A DNA stretch of 64,000 nucleotides from Vulcanimicrobiota bacterium (GTDB lineage Bacteria > Vulcanimicrobiota > Vulcanimicrobiia > Vulcanimicrobiales > Vulcanimicrobiaceae), in the NCBI GenBank assembly GCA_003140215.1, contig PLJL01000004.1, positions 62,001 to 126,000 of the forward strand, written 5' to 3'. The notes below the pieces were generated by a model. That model had not been told where the DNA came from and did not search any database. It was given only the letters and a program-made list of their open reading frames with translations. Within the stretch, counting starts at the first letter, position 1. The number at the start of each line of letters is the position of its first letter. Below, in pieces: positions 36,798 through 45,075 of this stretch. The position numbers were made by a program, and so were the translations under genes.

Positions 36798-37381
36798 ACC
36801 ATCTCGATGACGACGCCGAGCTCTACGCTCTGGGCCTGACCGGCCGCGAACGCGACGCGGAGATCGAGGCACACCTCGCCGGGTGCGAGCCGTGCCGCCG
36901 GCGCGTCGTCGCGGCGGAGTCGGCTGCGGCCTCACTCGCCGCGGCGCTGCCGCCGATGCCGGCCGCAACGGCGCGCCGCACGTGGTGGCCGGCGCTGGCG
37001 ACCGCGGCGTCGCTCGTGTTCGCGACGACCGCGGCGTACGAAGGCATCGCCGCGAACGCCGCGTCTTCCCAGCTCGCCCGCACCGACGGCGCGCTCGTGG
37101 CGATCGCCGGATCGCACTTCGGCCACACCACGTTGACGTCCGATTCCGGCACGATCGCCAAAGCGATCTACGCGCGTGACGGGTCGTGGTGCTACGTGCT
37201 CGTCTCAGGCGCACCCCGGGGGGCGCACGTCGTGCTGCACGCCGGCGCGACGACGCGCGATGCCGGTGCGCTCGAGGGCGCCACGCCGGCGACGCTGTTC
37301 CTGCGCACGCCCGGCCGTTCCGACGAGATCGACATCGTCGCCGGCGACCACGTGGTCGCGCACGGGAAGCCGCTCTACTAG
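36794..37381 (+). CDS. Membrane anti-sigma factor with zinc-binding motif
   Basis: 195 residues. The N-terminal anti-sigma zinc finger motif is His27-x3-Cys31-x2-Cys34 (HLAGCEPC), followed by one membrane helix (about 65-85) and an extracytoplasmic RskA-like domain (VAIAGSHFGHTTL; GSWCYVLVSGAPRG). It should hold the ECF factor inactive until an envelope or redox signal. Confidence 0.88.
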   Translation: MNHLDDDAELYALGLTGRERDAEIEAHLAGCEPCRRRVVAAESAAASLAAALPPMPAATARRTWWPALATAASLVFATTAAYEGIAANAASSQLARTDGALVAIAGSHFGHTTLTSDSGTIAKAIYARDGSWCYVLVSGAPRGAHVVLHAGATTRDAGALEGATPATLFLRTPGRSDEIDIVAGDHVVAHGKPLY

Positions 37382-37388
37382 GCGGCGC

Positions 37389-38015
37389 TCAGAGCGCCTG
37401 GCCCCCGATCGGGGCGCGCAGCGCGCCGAGGTGCCCGGCGACGCACTCGTCGACGAGCTTCCAGCCGGCCGCGTCGACCTCGAAGACAGCGTATGCGCCG
37501 TTCTCGACGCTGCGCGTCCAGAAGTCGCTCAGCTCGCCCGACGTCGCGTCGAGGAGCGCGACGCGCACCACGGCATCGTGGGTGACCACCAGGGACGCGA
37601 CGCGCGGGCGAAAGGCGGCGGCGAACTCCCGCCAGCGCTCGCGCACCTGCGGGAGGCCCTCGCCGCCTTCGAACTGCACGTGGGCCGGGTCTTCGCGCCA
37701 GGCGCGATAGCGCTGCGGATCGTTGACGGCGATCTCGTCGCGCAGCCGGCCTTCCCAGCTGCCGTGCGCGATCTCGATCAACCGCGGGTCGGTTTCGACC
37801 GTCACGCCGCGCCGCTCGGCCGCCGGCTGCGCCGTGGCGGTGCAGCGCAGCAGCGGCGAGGAGACGACGTGCCCGATCTGCGCGGCGTCCATCGCGCCGG
37901 CTAGCGCCGCCGCCTGGCGCGTTCCCAGCTCGGTCAACGCCGATTCGCGGCGCCCTTGATAGCGGCCGGAGAGGTTCCAGTCCGTCTCGCCGTGCCGCGC
38001 GATATACACGCGCAC
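37389..38015 (-). CDS. Histidine phosphatase family protein (phosphoglycerate-mutase-like)
   Basis: 208 residues. Catalytic histidine H8 in IARHGETDWN, and the second His in VVTHDAVVR. Similar to alpha-ribazole phosphatase / broad-specificity phosphatases (phosphoserine is another option). Convergent with the anti-sigma gene. Confidence 0.88.
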   Translation of the reverse strand: MRVYIARHGETDWNLSGRYQGRRESALTELGTRQAAALAGAMDAAQIGHVVSSPLLRCTATAQPAAERRGVTVETDPRLIEIAHGSWEGRLRDEIAVNDPQRYRAWREDPAHVQFEGGEGLPQVRERWREFAAAFRPRVASLVVTHDAVVRVALLDATSGELSDFWTRSVENGAYAVFEVDAAGWKLVDECVAGHLGALRAPIGGQAL

Positions 38016-38076
38016 GTCGCGCGCTTTTCACGGCTGCGGCGATGAACCTTCCGGGCCGCGCCTGCGACCGAGGGGC

Positions 38077-38484
38077 ATGGCGACGATGCTGCAAGCCGAC
38101 GACGCGGTGATGGCGGAGATCAACATCACGCCGTTCACCGACGTGTTGCTGGTGCTGTTGATCATTTTCATGATCCTCGCTGCGCTCGTCGCGCCGCCGG
38201 GCTTCGAGAAGCAGCTGCCGGACCCCGGAGACAAGCGCACCGATCACGTGCTCCCGGCGCGCACGATCGAGGTCCTCGTCAACGAGCGCGGCGCGATCTT
38301 CGTCGACGGGCGCGGTTCGGATCAGACGCGCGTCTACGCCGACCTGCTCGACGTCGCCAAGCGGCGCGGCCGGCTGCACGTGGCGCTGAGCGCCGACGTG
38401 AGTGCGCCCTACGGCACGATCATTCGCATCCTCGACGCCGCCAAGATCGCCGGGCTCGACAACGTCGGCTTCGTGACCTCGTGA
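38077..38484 (+). CDS. exbD: ExbD/TolR-family biopolymer transport protein
   Basis: 135 residues: a membrane helix with the proton-channel aspartate in INITPFTDVLLVLLIIFMI and a periplasmic ExbD domain. It should work with an ExbB/TolQ partner, not present in this window, to energise a TonB-like protein, which follows with a GTGA overlap. Confidence 0.9.
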   Translation: MATMLQADDAVMAEINITPFTDVLLVLLIIFMILAALVAPPGFEKQLPDPGDKRTDHVLPARTIEVLVNERGAIFVDGRGSDQTRVYADLLDVAKRRGRLHVALSADVSAPYGTIIRILDAAKIAGLDNVGFVTS

Positions 38485-39185
38485 GGCGCAATTTCCTCGT
38501 CTACGGCATCGGCATCTCGATCGCGCTGCACGCGCTCGTGCTGCCGTTCCTGCACGCCGAGAAGACGCTGGCCGAGGAACCGGCTCCCGATCACATGGTC
38601 GTGGACCACATCCCGACACCGCCTCCGACGCCGCCGCCGACGCCACGGCCGACCGCGCAGCCGACGCCGCCGCCACGCGAGCAGCCGCACACGCCGCCGT
38701 CACAGGCGCCGCGCCTGCGCATCATCCCGCCCTCGGCGGTGTCGCGCAACGGCGGAGTGCGCGAACCGGGGAACACACACCCCGACGGAGACCCCAATGG
38801 CAAACCCGCCGACGCCGGCATCGCACCACCGGCAGCCGGCGACACCACCGCGTCACCGGCTGCGACGACGCCGCCGACGCCGCGACCGACGCCCACGCCG
38901 CTCTCGTGCGCGCGGCCCGAAGTACCGGCCGCGACGGTGCGCACGGTCGAGCCGGACACGCCCGCGCTCGCACTGCAGCAAGGCGTCTCCGGCACCGTGA
39001 ACGTGGTGGTCTCGCTCGACGCGCAGAGCCGGATCGTCGCGACCCGCGTCGCGAGCTCACCCAGCGCGCTGCTCAACGGCGCCGCACTGGCGGCGGCGCG
39101 CGGCTCGCAGTTCCGCACCGGGATCCACAACTGCGAGCCGGTCGCGGCGGACTACATCTTCAGCGTCGAGTTCACCGCGCAGTGA
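38481..39185 (+). CDS. tonB: TonB-like energy transducer
   Basis: 234 residues: N-terminal anchor (about 7-24), a long Pro/Thr-rich periplasm-spanning stretch (about 45-155) and a C-terminal TonB domain (about 160-234; VSGTVNVVVSLDAQSRIVAT). It would transmit energy from ExbB-ExbD to outer membrane receptors. GTG start. No TonB-dependent receptor is seen in the window. Confidence 0.85.
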   Translation: MRRNFLVYGIGISIALHALVLPFLHAEKTLAEEPAPDHMVVDHIPTPPPTPPPTPRPTAQPTPPPREQPHTPPSQAPRLRIIPPSAVSRNGGVREPGNTHPDGDPNGKPADAGIAPPAAGDTTASPAATTPPTPRPTPTPLSCARPEVPAATVRTVEPDTPALALQQGVSGTVNVVVSLDAQSRIVATRVASSPSALLNGAALAAARGSQFRTGIHNCEPVAADYIFSVEFTAQ

Positions 39186-39194
39186 CGGCTCGCG

Positions 39195-39875
39195 TCAGCT
39201 GTCGAGGGCCAGCTCAGCCGACGCGAGCGAGATCGTCGGGACCGTGCGGACCGCCGCTGCGGCGGTCGTAAGCAACTTCTGGTCTTCTCTGCTGATGGTC
39301 GCCAGGTCGCCGTCCGCGAAGTAGGATAGCGCCTTTATGGACTCGGTCCGCTGGTATGCGGGCCCGTAGATAGCCTGTGCGGCGCCGAGAGCGCGTTCGA
39401 GTGACGCGCCGGAGCGAAGCAACGCGGCGATATCACGGTAGTCTTTGGCTTCGGCGCGGTCGAGCACGACTTTCACTTTCGTCGCAAAAAGGTCGTCGAT
39501 GGAAGCCAGCAACAGCATGCCGTCGTCCGTGAATTCCGGCTCGCCCACACGTCCGGCGATGCGGGCCGGCACGAGGTCGCCGAAAAAGGAGACCCGTACC
39601 GTGCCTCCAGCGCGGCGAACGATGAGCGTCACTGTGTCTGGGTCATCCTGGATCACCTGACCTTCATCGAGCAGTGTCGTGCCGAGAACTCGCCGTTTTT
39701 CTAGCGGCCCGGCGCTGAAAAAGTCGAAATCAACGGACTGCCGGTGACCGAGGCGTAGCGCGAGCGCGGTGCCGCCATAGAGGACGAAGCCCATCCGCGA
39801 CATCGGTTCGAGTTCCGGCCACAGCGCCAGCTGCGGTGCAGGCAGAATATCGCGGCGTGGCGTGAGGCGTTTCAT
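39195..39875 (-). CDS. AbiEii-like nucleotidyltransferase (toxin-like)
   Basis: 226 residues of the nucleotidyltransferase toxin family (AbiEii/MenT-related). The core NTase motif is GGTALALRLGHRQSVDFDF, with the DxD acid pair; SIDDLFATKVKVVLDRAEAKDYRD follows as in the family, in parts. Such enzymes add nucleotides to tRNA or other targets. It overlaps a small upstream partner by four bases. Confidence 0.8.
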   Translation of the reverse strand: MKRLTPRRDILPAPQLALWPELEPMSRMGFVLYGGTALALRLGHRQSVDFDFFSAGPLEKRRVLGTTLLDEGQVIQDDPDTVTLIVRRAGGTVRVSFFGDLVPARIAGRVGEPEFTDDGMLLLASIDDLFATKVKVVLDRAEAKDYRDIAALLRSGASLERALGAAQAIYGPAYQRTESIKALSYFADGDLATISREDQKLLTTAAAAVRTVPTISLASAELALDS

Positions 39876-40156
39876 CCGAACAGTCGTCGCGGCGGGGCCG
39901 GAACCGGTTCGCCCGGTTCGACGACCCCGAGCCGGTAATGCCAGTAGTACCACGAGCGAGGCTTGAGCCACCCGGGCTCGGCGTGGGCTAGGACGTCGCG
40001 CAACGGTGCTTCGCCGAGGGCTTCGAGGACGCGCTGGACGTCGTCGAAGTCCGCGATGTCCATGACTTGCGCCAGGACGCGTCGAGTAGTCAACGTGGGA
40101 TCGTCAACGGCTTTCCACCAGATGTATTTCGTGCTCATTTCGTCAAGGATGGACAT
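39872..40156 (-). CDS. Small partner of the nucleotidyltransferase (antitoxin-like)
   Basis: 94 residues. The centre (RRVLAQVMDIADFDDVQRVL) and the end (RSWYYWHYRLG, then PAPPRRLFG) resemble the small proteins encoded just upstream of AbiEii-like toxins (DUF6922-type). The four-base overlap with the toxin indicates co-translation. Starts at 40156 or at the ATG at 40138 (MSTKYIWW). Probably the antitoxin or target-recognition partner. Confidence 0.6.
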   Translation of the reverse strand: MSILDEMSTKYIWWKAVDDPTLTTRRVLAQVMDIADFDDVQRVLEALGEAPLRDVLAHAEPGWLKPRSWYYWHYRLGVVEPGEPVPAPPRRLFG

Positions 40157-40227
40157 ACGACATCGTTACTCTTCGTCGTAGCATCTTGTCGTCCCGGCTT
40201 AGGAAAGCGTTGACGCCCGGTTCATCG

Positions 40228-41844
40228 TCAGACGGCCAGCGACCGCACGGACCCGATCCCTGGAACCGCGCGCAATGCGGCGAGCGTCGCTTCGCCTGCC
40301 GGGCGATCGGTGGAGAGGACCATGATCGCGTCCCCGCCGACGGTGTTGCGCGAGACTTGCATCGTCGAGATGTTCACCTGCGCGTCGCCCAGGATCGTTC
40401 CGACGCGGCCGATCATCCCGGGTACGTCGGCGTGCTGGGTGATGAGCATCGCGCCCAGCGGCGTGGCGTCGATCTCGTACCCGTCGAGCTCCACGATGCG
40501 CGGCGAGCCGGCGATCGAGGTGCCGGTGATCGAGATGTCGTCCGCGATCAGCCGCAACGACGACGCGTACGACGACGCGGCGGCGTCGCCGCGCGCGGTG
40601 ACGACGATGCTCAGCTCGCGCGCGATCGACTCCGCGTTCGCCACCGAGACGCGCCGGTCGGTGGTCGCCTGCAGCAGCCCGCTCATGAACGCCCGCGTCA
40701 GCGGCTCCGCGGGGACCGCGGCCAGCGCGCCGCCCAACACGAGCGCGAACGCCGGCATCCGGGCCGGCCGCGCGTATTGCGGATAGAACCGGCCCAGCCG
40801 GTAGGCGACCTCGAGAAACGGCACGATCTGTTCGGCCAGCGGGCCGTCGGGAACCGGAGCGTTGACCGCGCCGCTCGCCGGCGCGCCCAAGAGCACGCGC
40901 ACGACGTCGTGCGCCAGCTCCGTGGCGATGCGCGCCAAGGCCTCGTACGTCGAGCCGCCCAGATGCGGCGTGGCGACCACGCGCGGATGGCGGTGCAGGG
41001 CCGCGCCGCTGCCGCCCGGCGGCGGCGGCTCGTCGGCGACGACGTCGAGCGCTGCGCCGGCCAGCTCCCCCGCGTCGAGCGCGGCGAGCAGATCGCGCTC
41101 GACGATGACGCCGCCGCGCGCGCAGTTGATCAGGTACGCGTGGCTGCCCAGCAGGCGCAGCTTCGCGGCGTCGATGAGCCCCAGCGTCTGCGGGGTGAGC
41201 GGAACGTGCAGCGTCACGACGTCGCTGTCACGCAGCAGCGTTTCGAGGTCGACGAGTCGCGCGTCCAACGCGTCGGCGCGCGCCGCGGAGACGTATGGGT
41301 CGTGCGCCAAAATCGTCATCCCGAACGCCCGCGCGCGCGCCGCGACGTTGGCGCCGATGCGCCCCAAGCCCACGATCCCCAGCGTTTTGCCGTGCAGCTC
41401 GGTGCCGATCAAGCTGCTGCGGTCCCACACGCCCGCCCGCAGCTGCGCCACGGCGTCGGGGACGCGGCGTGCCAGCGACAGCAGCAGCGCGAACGTCTGC
41501 TCCGTCGCGGCCAGGGTGTTCGCGCCCGGCGTGTTGAGCACGAGGATCCCCGCGTCGGTCGCCGCCGCCACGTCGATCGCGTCGACGCCCGCGCCCGCCC
41601 GCGCGACGACGGCCAAGCGTGGTCCCGCGGCGAGCAGCTCGCGGTCGACGCGCGTCTCGGAACGGACGATGAGCCCGTCGGCTTGCGCCAGCGCGGCCAT
41701 GAGGTCGGCCCGCGAACGGCCGACGAGCGATTCCACCTCGACCCCCGCGTCGCGCAGCACCGCGAGCCCGTCTTCGGCGAACGGCTCCGCGACGACGACC
41801 CGCTTGCGCGACAGGCCGCTAGAAAGCATCGGGCGTAGTTGCAC
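40228..41844 (-). CDS. serA: D-3-phosphoglycerate dehydrogenase
   Basis: 538 residues, the long SerA form. It makes 3-phosphohydroxypyruvate, the first step of serine synthesis. NAD loop GLGRIGANV, catalytic Arg in NCARGG, Glu in VVADEPPPPGG and His in ATPHLGGST are present, followed by an intervening domain and a C-terminal ACT domain (ITQHADVPGMIGRVGTILGD) for serine feedback. The GTG at 41844 follows a GGAAGGG site; an ATG at 41829 is an alternative. The divergent neighbour starts only four bases away. Confidence 0.95.
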   Translation of the reverse strand: MQLRPMLSSGLSRKRVVVAEPFAEDGLAVLRDAGVEVESLVGRSRADLMAALAQADGLIVRSETRVDRELLAAGPRLAVVARAGAGVDAIDVAAATDAGILVLNTPGANTLAATEQTFALLLSLARRVPDAVAQLRAGVWDRSSLIGTELHGKTLGIVGLGRIGANVAARARAFGMTILAHDPYVSAARADALDARLVDLETLLRDSDVVTLHVPLTPQTLGLIDAAKLRLLGSHAYLINCARGGVIVERDLLAALDAGELAGAALDVVADEPPPPGGSGAALHRHPRVVATPHLGGSTYEALARIATELAHDVVRVLLGAPASGAVNAPVPDGPLAEQIVPFLEVAYRLGRFYPQYARPARMPAFALVLGGALAAVPAEPLTRAFMSGLLQATTDRRVSVANAESIARELSIVVTARGDAAASSYASSLRLIADDISITGTSIAGSPRIVELDGYEIDATPLGAMLITQHADVPGMIGRVGTILGDAQVNISTMQVSRNTVGGDAIMVLSTDRPAGEATLAALRAVPGIGSVRSLAV

Positions 41845-41848
41845 GCCC

Positions 41849-43330
41849 TTGCCCTTCCGCCTCCGTGGGCTTCCGGCGGTCGCGTTCGCGTTCGCCGTCC
41901 CGCTCGTCGTGCTGCTCGCCTCGGTGCGGACCTCGGTCGGCTTCTGGGACACGGGCGACCTTCAGACCGTGTCGTGGATTGCGGGGATTCCGTACCCGAC
42001 CGGCTTTCCTGGCTACGTCATGGTAGGTTGGCTGTGGACGCATGCGCTGCCGTTCGCGTCGGTGGCCGCGCGGCTCAACGCGTTGTCGGCAGCCTCAATC
42101 GCTGCGGCCGCAGCGACCGTCGCCGGCGCAGCGCTATGGTTCGGCGTGCGACCGCTCATCGCGGTTCTGGCGGCGTGCACGTTTGCGTTCGCGCACACCG
42201 TGTGGTATCGCGCGACCTACGCCGACGTGCATCCGCTGGGCTTTGCCGTCGCCTTCGCCGCGATCGCCTTGGCGCTGCGCTGGGCGCTGCGCCGCGACGC
42301 GCGCGCCTTGGCGTTCGCCCTGCCGCTGGGCGGTGCCGCGCTGGCCATCGACAACACGACCGTGCTGATGCTCGCCGGCGGCGTGGTCGTCGCGCTGACG
42401 CGCCGGTTGCCGGCCGGGCTGACCGCGCGGGCGATCGGGATTGCGGCGCTCATCGTGGTGGTCGCGTACGCGTATTTGCCGCTGCGCAGCGCGTACGTTA
42501 CGGCGCAGCGCCTCGATCCGACGCTGGCGTTGGGCATCGCGCCGGGGCGACCGTTTTGGGACGACCATCATCCGGCCACGCGCGAGGGGTTCCGGTCGCT
42601 GGTCGCGGGCAGCGAATGGGGACCGGGCCAGACGCTGCTGGCGCTGTTCACCCCCGACACGATCCGTGCGGCCGGGGAGCACTTCGGCGCGTTTCTCGTC
42701 GACGACGAGACGCAGGTCTTGCTGCTCGCAGCGCTGATCGGTCTGGGTTTTCTCGCCGCGCAGTGGCCGGGGATCGTGCTCGGACTCGTCGTCGCCGCGC
42801 TCGTTCCGGCGCTCTTCGGCGCGTCGTATCAGGCCGAGGCCGATCCGAGTCGCTACGTCTTCGCGCTCTACGCCGTGCTGGCGCTCGGGGTCGCGGTCGC
42901 CGCCGAGCGCACCGTGCGCGCGTTCGGACGCGAGCGGCCCGCTACCGCGCTGGGCATCGTCGCAGCGCTCTTAGCGCTCGTGGTGGTGCGCGACTTCGTG
43001 CTGGCCGGAGATCTCTTCGCGCGGCGCGCCGACGACTCGGCGATCCGGCTCGGCGAACGTGTTGCGACCAGCACGCGCGACGGAGCCGTCGTCGTCGCGC
43101 CCTGGGACTGGGCGACGCCGCTGGCCTACAAGGCGTACGTCGAACACGGGCTCGGCCGCCGTATCGTCGTCTGCGCGCTGTCGCTGGATCACCTCGCCGA
43201 CTACCGGCGCTGGCTGCGCACGCGACAGGTGACGATCTTGTCCGACGGCCCGCCCGAGCTGCCTGGATACCGCACGCGTCGATTGTCGGGTAGCGGCGCC
43301 CCGCAAGTCTACGAGGTCCTGGCACCGTGA
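41849..43330 (+). CDS. DUF2723-type multi-membrane protein (GT-C glycosyltransferase-like)
   Basis: 493 residues with about twelve membrane helices. The N-terminal VGFWDTGDLQTV and IPYPTGFPGYVMVGW match the acidic loop of DUF2723 proteins, which are similar to lipid-linked-sugar-dependent GT-C transferases. The C-terminal soluble part is small. It probably transfers a sugar in the periplasm; substrate unknown. The TTG start is used because no ATG or GTG occurs nearby in frame; overlaps the next gene by four bases. Confidence 0.78.
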   Translation: MPFRLRGLPAVAFAFAVPLVVLLASVRTSVGFWDTGDLQTVSWIAGIPYPTGFPGYVMVGWLWTHALPFASVAARLNALSAASIAAAAATVAGAALWFGVRPLIAVLAACTFAFAHTVWYRATYADVHPLGFAVAFAAIALALRWALRRDARALAFALPLGGAALAIDNTTVLMLAGGVVVALTRRLPAGLTARAIGIAALIVVVAYAYLPLRSAYVTAQRLDPTLALGIAPGRPFWDDHHPATREGFRSLVAGSEWGPGQTLLALFTPDTIRAAGEHFGAFLVDDETQVLLLAALIGLGFLAAQWPGIVLGLVVAALVPALFGASYQAEADPSRYVFALYAVLALGVAVAAERTVRAFGRERPATALGIVAALLALVVVRDFVLAGDLFARRADDSAIRLGERVATSTRDGAVVVAPWDWATPLAYKAYVEHGLGRRIVVCALSLDHLADYRRWLRTRQVTILSDGPPELPGYRTRRLSGSGAPQVYEVLAP

Positions 43331-44508
43331 AGCTGCGCGCCTCCAATGCCGTCCTGGCGGGGCTGGCCGGTGCGATCGTCGCGCTGGCTTTCGCGCACGG
43401 GCGCTCGACGCCGTACGACAACTACGTGCTGCTCGCGCAGTCGATCTTGCACGGGCAGGTGTGGATCGATCCGCTGTGGCCCGGGCCGGCGATCGACGCC
43501 GTGCTCTACGACGGCCACCGCTACGTCGTCAACGACCCGGTCCCGGCGCTGTTGCTGCTGCCCTTGGTCGCGCTCGTCGGCACCGCCGCAAATCAGACGC
43601 TGCTGGCGTGTCTGCTGTGCGGGCTCGCCATCGGCGCCGCCTGGGAGTTGCTGCAGCGCCTCGGCGTCACCACGCGCGCGACGATCTGGCTGGTGGTCTT
43701 TCTGCTCGCCGGGACCGACCTGCTGTGGTGTTCGATGCTGGGCGACGTGTGGTTCGTCGCGCAGACCTCGGCGGTCGCGTTCACGCTCTTGGCGCTGTGC
43801 GAGCTTGCCGGACCGCGGCGCGGCTGGCTGGTCGCGCTGTGGATCGCGCTGGCTTTGGGCTCACGCTTCACGCTGGTCATGGCGTTGCCGGTGGTGTTGT
43901 GGTGGACGTGGGACGGGTTTGCGCAGCGCGAGCGCCGTCCGCGCGAGGCGCTCGCGTTCGGGCTGACGATGCTGCCGTTCTTTCTCGCATGGGTGGGCTA
44001 CAACGAGTTGCGCTGGCACCTTCCTTGGGACGCCGGACACACGATCTTCTATCACCAGGACCCGTTCATGGGCGCGCCGTCCGGCTCGCCCTTCGGCCTG
44101 GCCAACGTGCCCGTCGAGCTGTACTCGTTCTTCGTCGTGGCCCCGGTGTGGCATCACGCCGCGCCGTTCTTGGAGCCGCTTGCGTACGGGACCGCGCTGT
44201 GGTTCACCAGCCCGGCGCTGGCGCTGGCATTCTTCGCCCGCGAACCGAAGCGGCTGGTGATATCACTCTGGCTGGCGGCACTGCTGGTGGCCGGTCCCTC
44301 GCTTCTGTACTACGCCAACGGCGGCTCGCAATTCGGGATGCGCCATGCGCTCGACTTCGCACCTTTCGTCCTAGCGTTGATGGGACTGGCGACCCGTACC
44401 GTGCCGCTGCGCGTAGGGCTCATCGCGCGGGCGCTGATCGTGTGGAGCGTGGTCGCCGGCGTGTGGGGCTGCTGGTACTGGAATACGTACCTGCGCCTGA
44501 ACACCTGA
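43327..44508 (+). CDS. Multi-membrane protein, GT-C-like, unknown
   Basis: 393 residues with about nine to ten helices; periplasmic loops include GRSTPYDNYVLLAQSILHG and FYHQDPFMGAPSGSPFG. Similar in plan to its overlapping upstream neighbour, so the pair probably acts in envelope glycan or lipid glycosylation. GTG start. The family cannot be named with certainty. Confidence 0.7.
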   Translation: MKLRASNAVLAGLAGAIVALAFAHGRSTPYDNYVLLAQSILHGQVWIDPLWPGPAIDAVLYDGHRYVVNDPVPALLLLPLVALVGTAANQTLLACLLCGLAIGAAWELLQRLGVTTRATIWLVVFLLAGTDLLWCSMLGDVWFVAQTSAVAFTLLALCELAGPRRGWLVALWIALALGSRFTLVMALPVVLWWTWDGFAQRERRPREALAFGLTMLPFFLAWVGYNELRWHLPWDAGHTIFYHQDPFMGAPSGSPFGLANVPVELYSFFVVAPVWHHAAPFLEPLAYGTALWFTSPALALAFFAREPKRLVISLWLAALLVAGPSLLYYANGGSQFGMRHALDFAPFVLALMGLATRTVPLRVGLIARALIVWSVVAGVWGCWYWNTYLRLNT

Positions 44509-44534
44509 GTGTGACGCGCAGCAGCACCTGGCTC

Positions 44535-44561
44535 GTTAGGGGCTGCGGCATTCCTGGGTAC
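44535..44561 (+). promoter_or_regulatory. SigB-type promoter candidate upstream of stress/NHEJ genes
   Basis: GTTAGG (-35) and GGGTAC (-10) separated by 15 bases, close to the general-stress sigma consensus GTTTAA / GGGTAT. It lies in the 85-base gap before two small stress-type genes and the LigD/Ku genes, on the same strand, about 33 bases before the first ATG. Confidence 0.5.
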
Positions 44562-44593
44562 GATGGACTGTAGCGCACCACGGGAGACGACGA

Positions 44594-44827
44594 ATGGAAG
44601 AACGCAACATCATGGTCGACCGCGAGAGCGGGGGCTCCCTCGCGACATTCAGTTTGGTGGCGGTCGTCGTGGTCGTCGCGTTGATCGCGCTCTTCGTGTG
44701 GCAGCCGTGGAGTTCGACGAGCACGGTGCAAACGAACGGCACCAATTCGACCACGACGACCACGCAAAGCACCGGGACCACGTCGGGCTCCTCAGGGACC
44801 ACGACGGGCGGAGGGACGAACTACTGA
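44594..44827 (+). CDS. Small single-pass membrane protein with Ser/Thr-rich tail
   Basis: 77 residues: one helix (about 19-40; LVAVVVVVALIALFVW) then an extracytoplasmic tail made mostly of Ser, Thr, Gly and Asn. GGGAG ribosome binding site seven bases before the ATG. Not recognised. Overlaps the next gene (TGATG). Confidence 0.65.
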   Translation: MEERNIMVDRESGGSLATFSLVAVVVVVALIALFVWQPWSSTSTVQTNGTNSTTTTTQSTGTTSGSSGTTTGGGTNY

Positions 44828-45063
44828 TGGAACGCGACGACACACTGCGCGACGGCGTGGAGACGCTCAAGGGCGACACGCACGATGCGCTCGACGAAGG
44901 CAAAGAACGGCTAGCAGCCGGCGGTGAGAAGGTCAAGCGCGCGGTCGAGGGCGACAGCATGCCGCTGGGCGAGCGCGTGGCTTCGCACGCCAAAGAGCTG
45001 GGTCACGAGATCAAGGCCGAGTACGACAAGTCCAAGCGCGAGTTGCGCGACGAGCAGCGCTGA
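44827..45063 (+). CDS. Small charged helical stress-type protein
   Basis: 78 highly charged residues (DGVETLKGDTHDALDEGKER; KRELRDEQR), predicted amphipathic helix, similar in composition to LEA/CsbD/YtxH-tail proteins. Its TGA stop is followed, in the same frame and without any ATG, GTG or TTG until 45193, by the conserved N-terminus of LigD. The stop is TGA followed by C. Confidence 0.65.
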   Translation: MERDDTLRDGVETLKGDTHDALDEGKERLAAGGEKVKRAVEGDSMPLGERVASHAKELGHEIKAEYDKSKRELRDEQR

Positions 45064-45075
45064 CCGGACCGCGGT

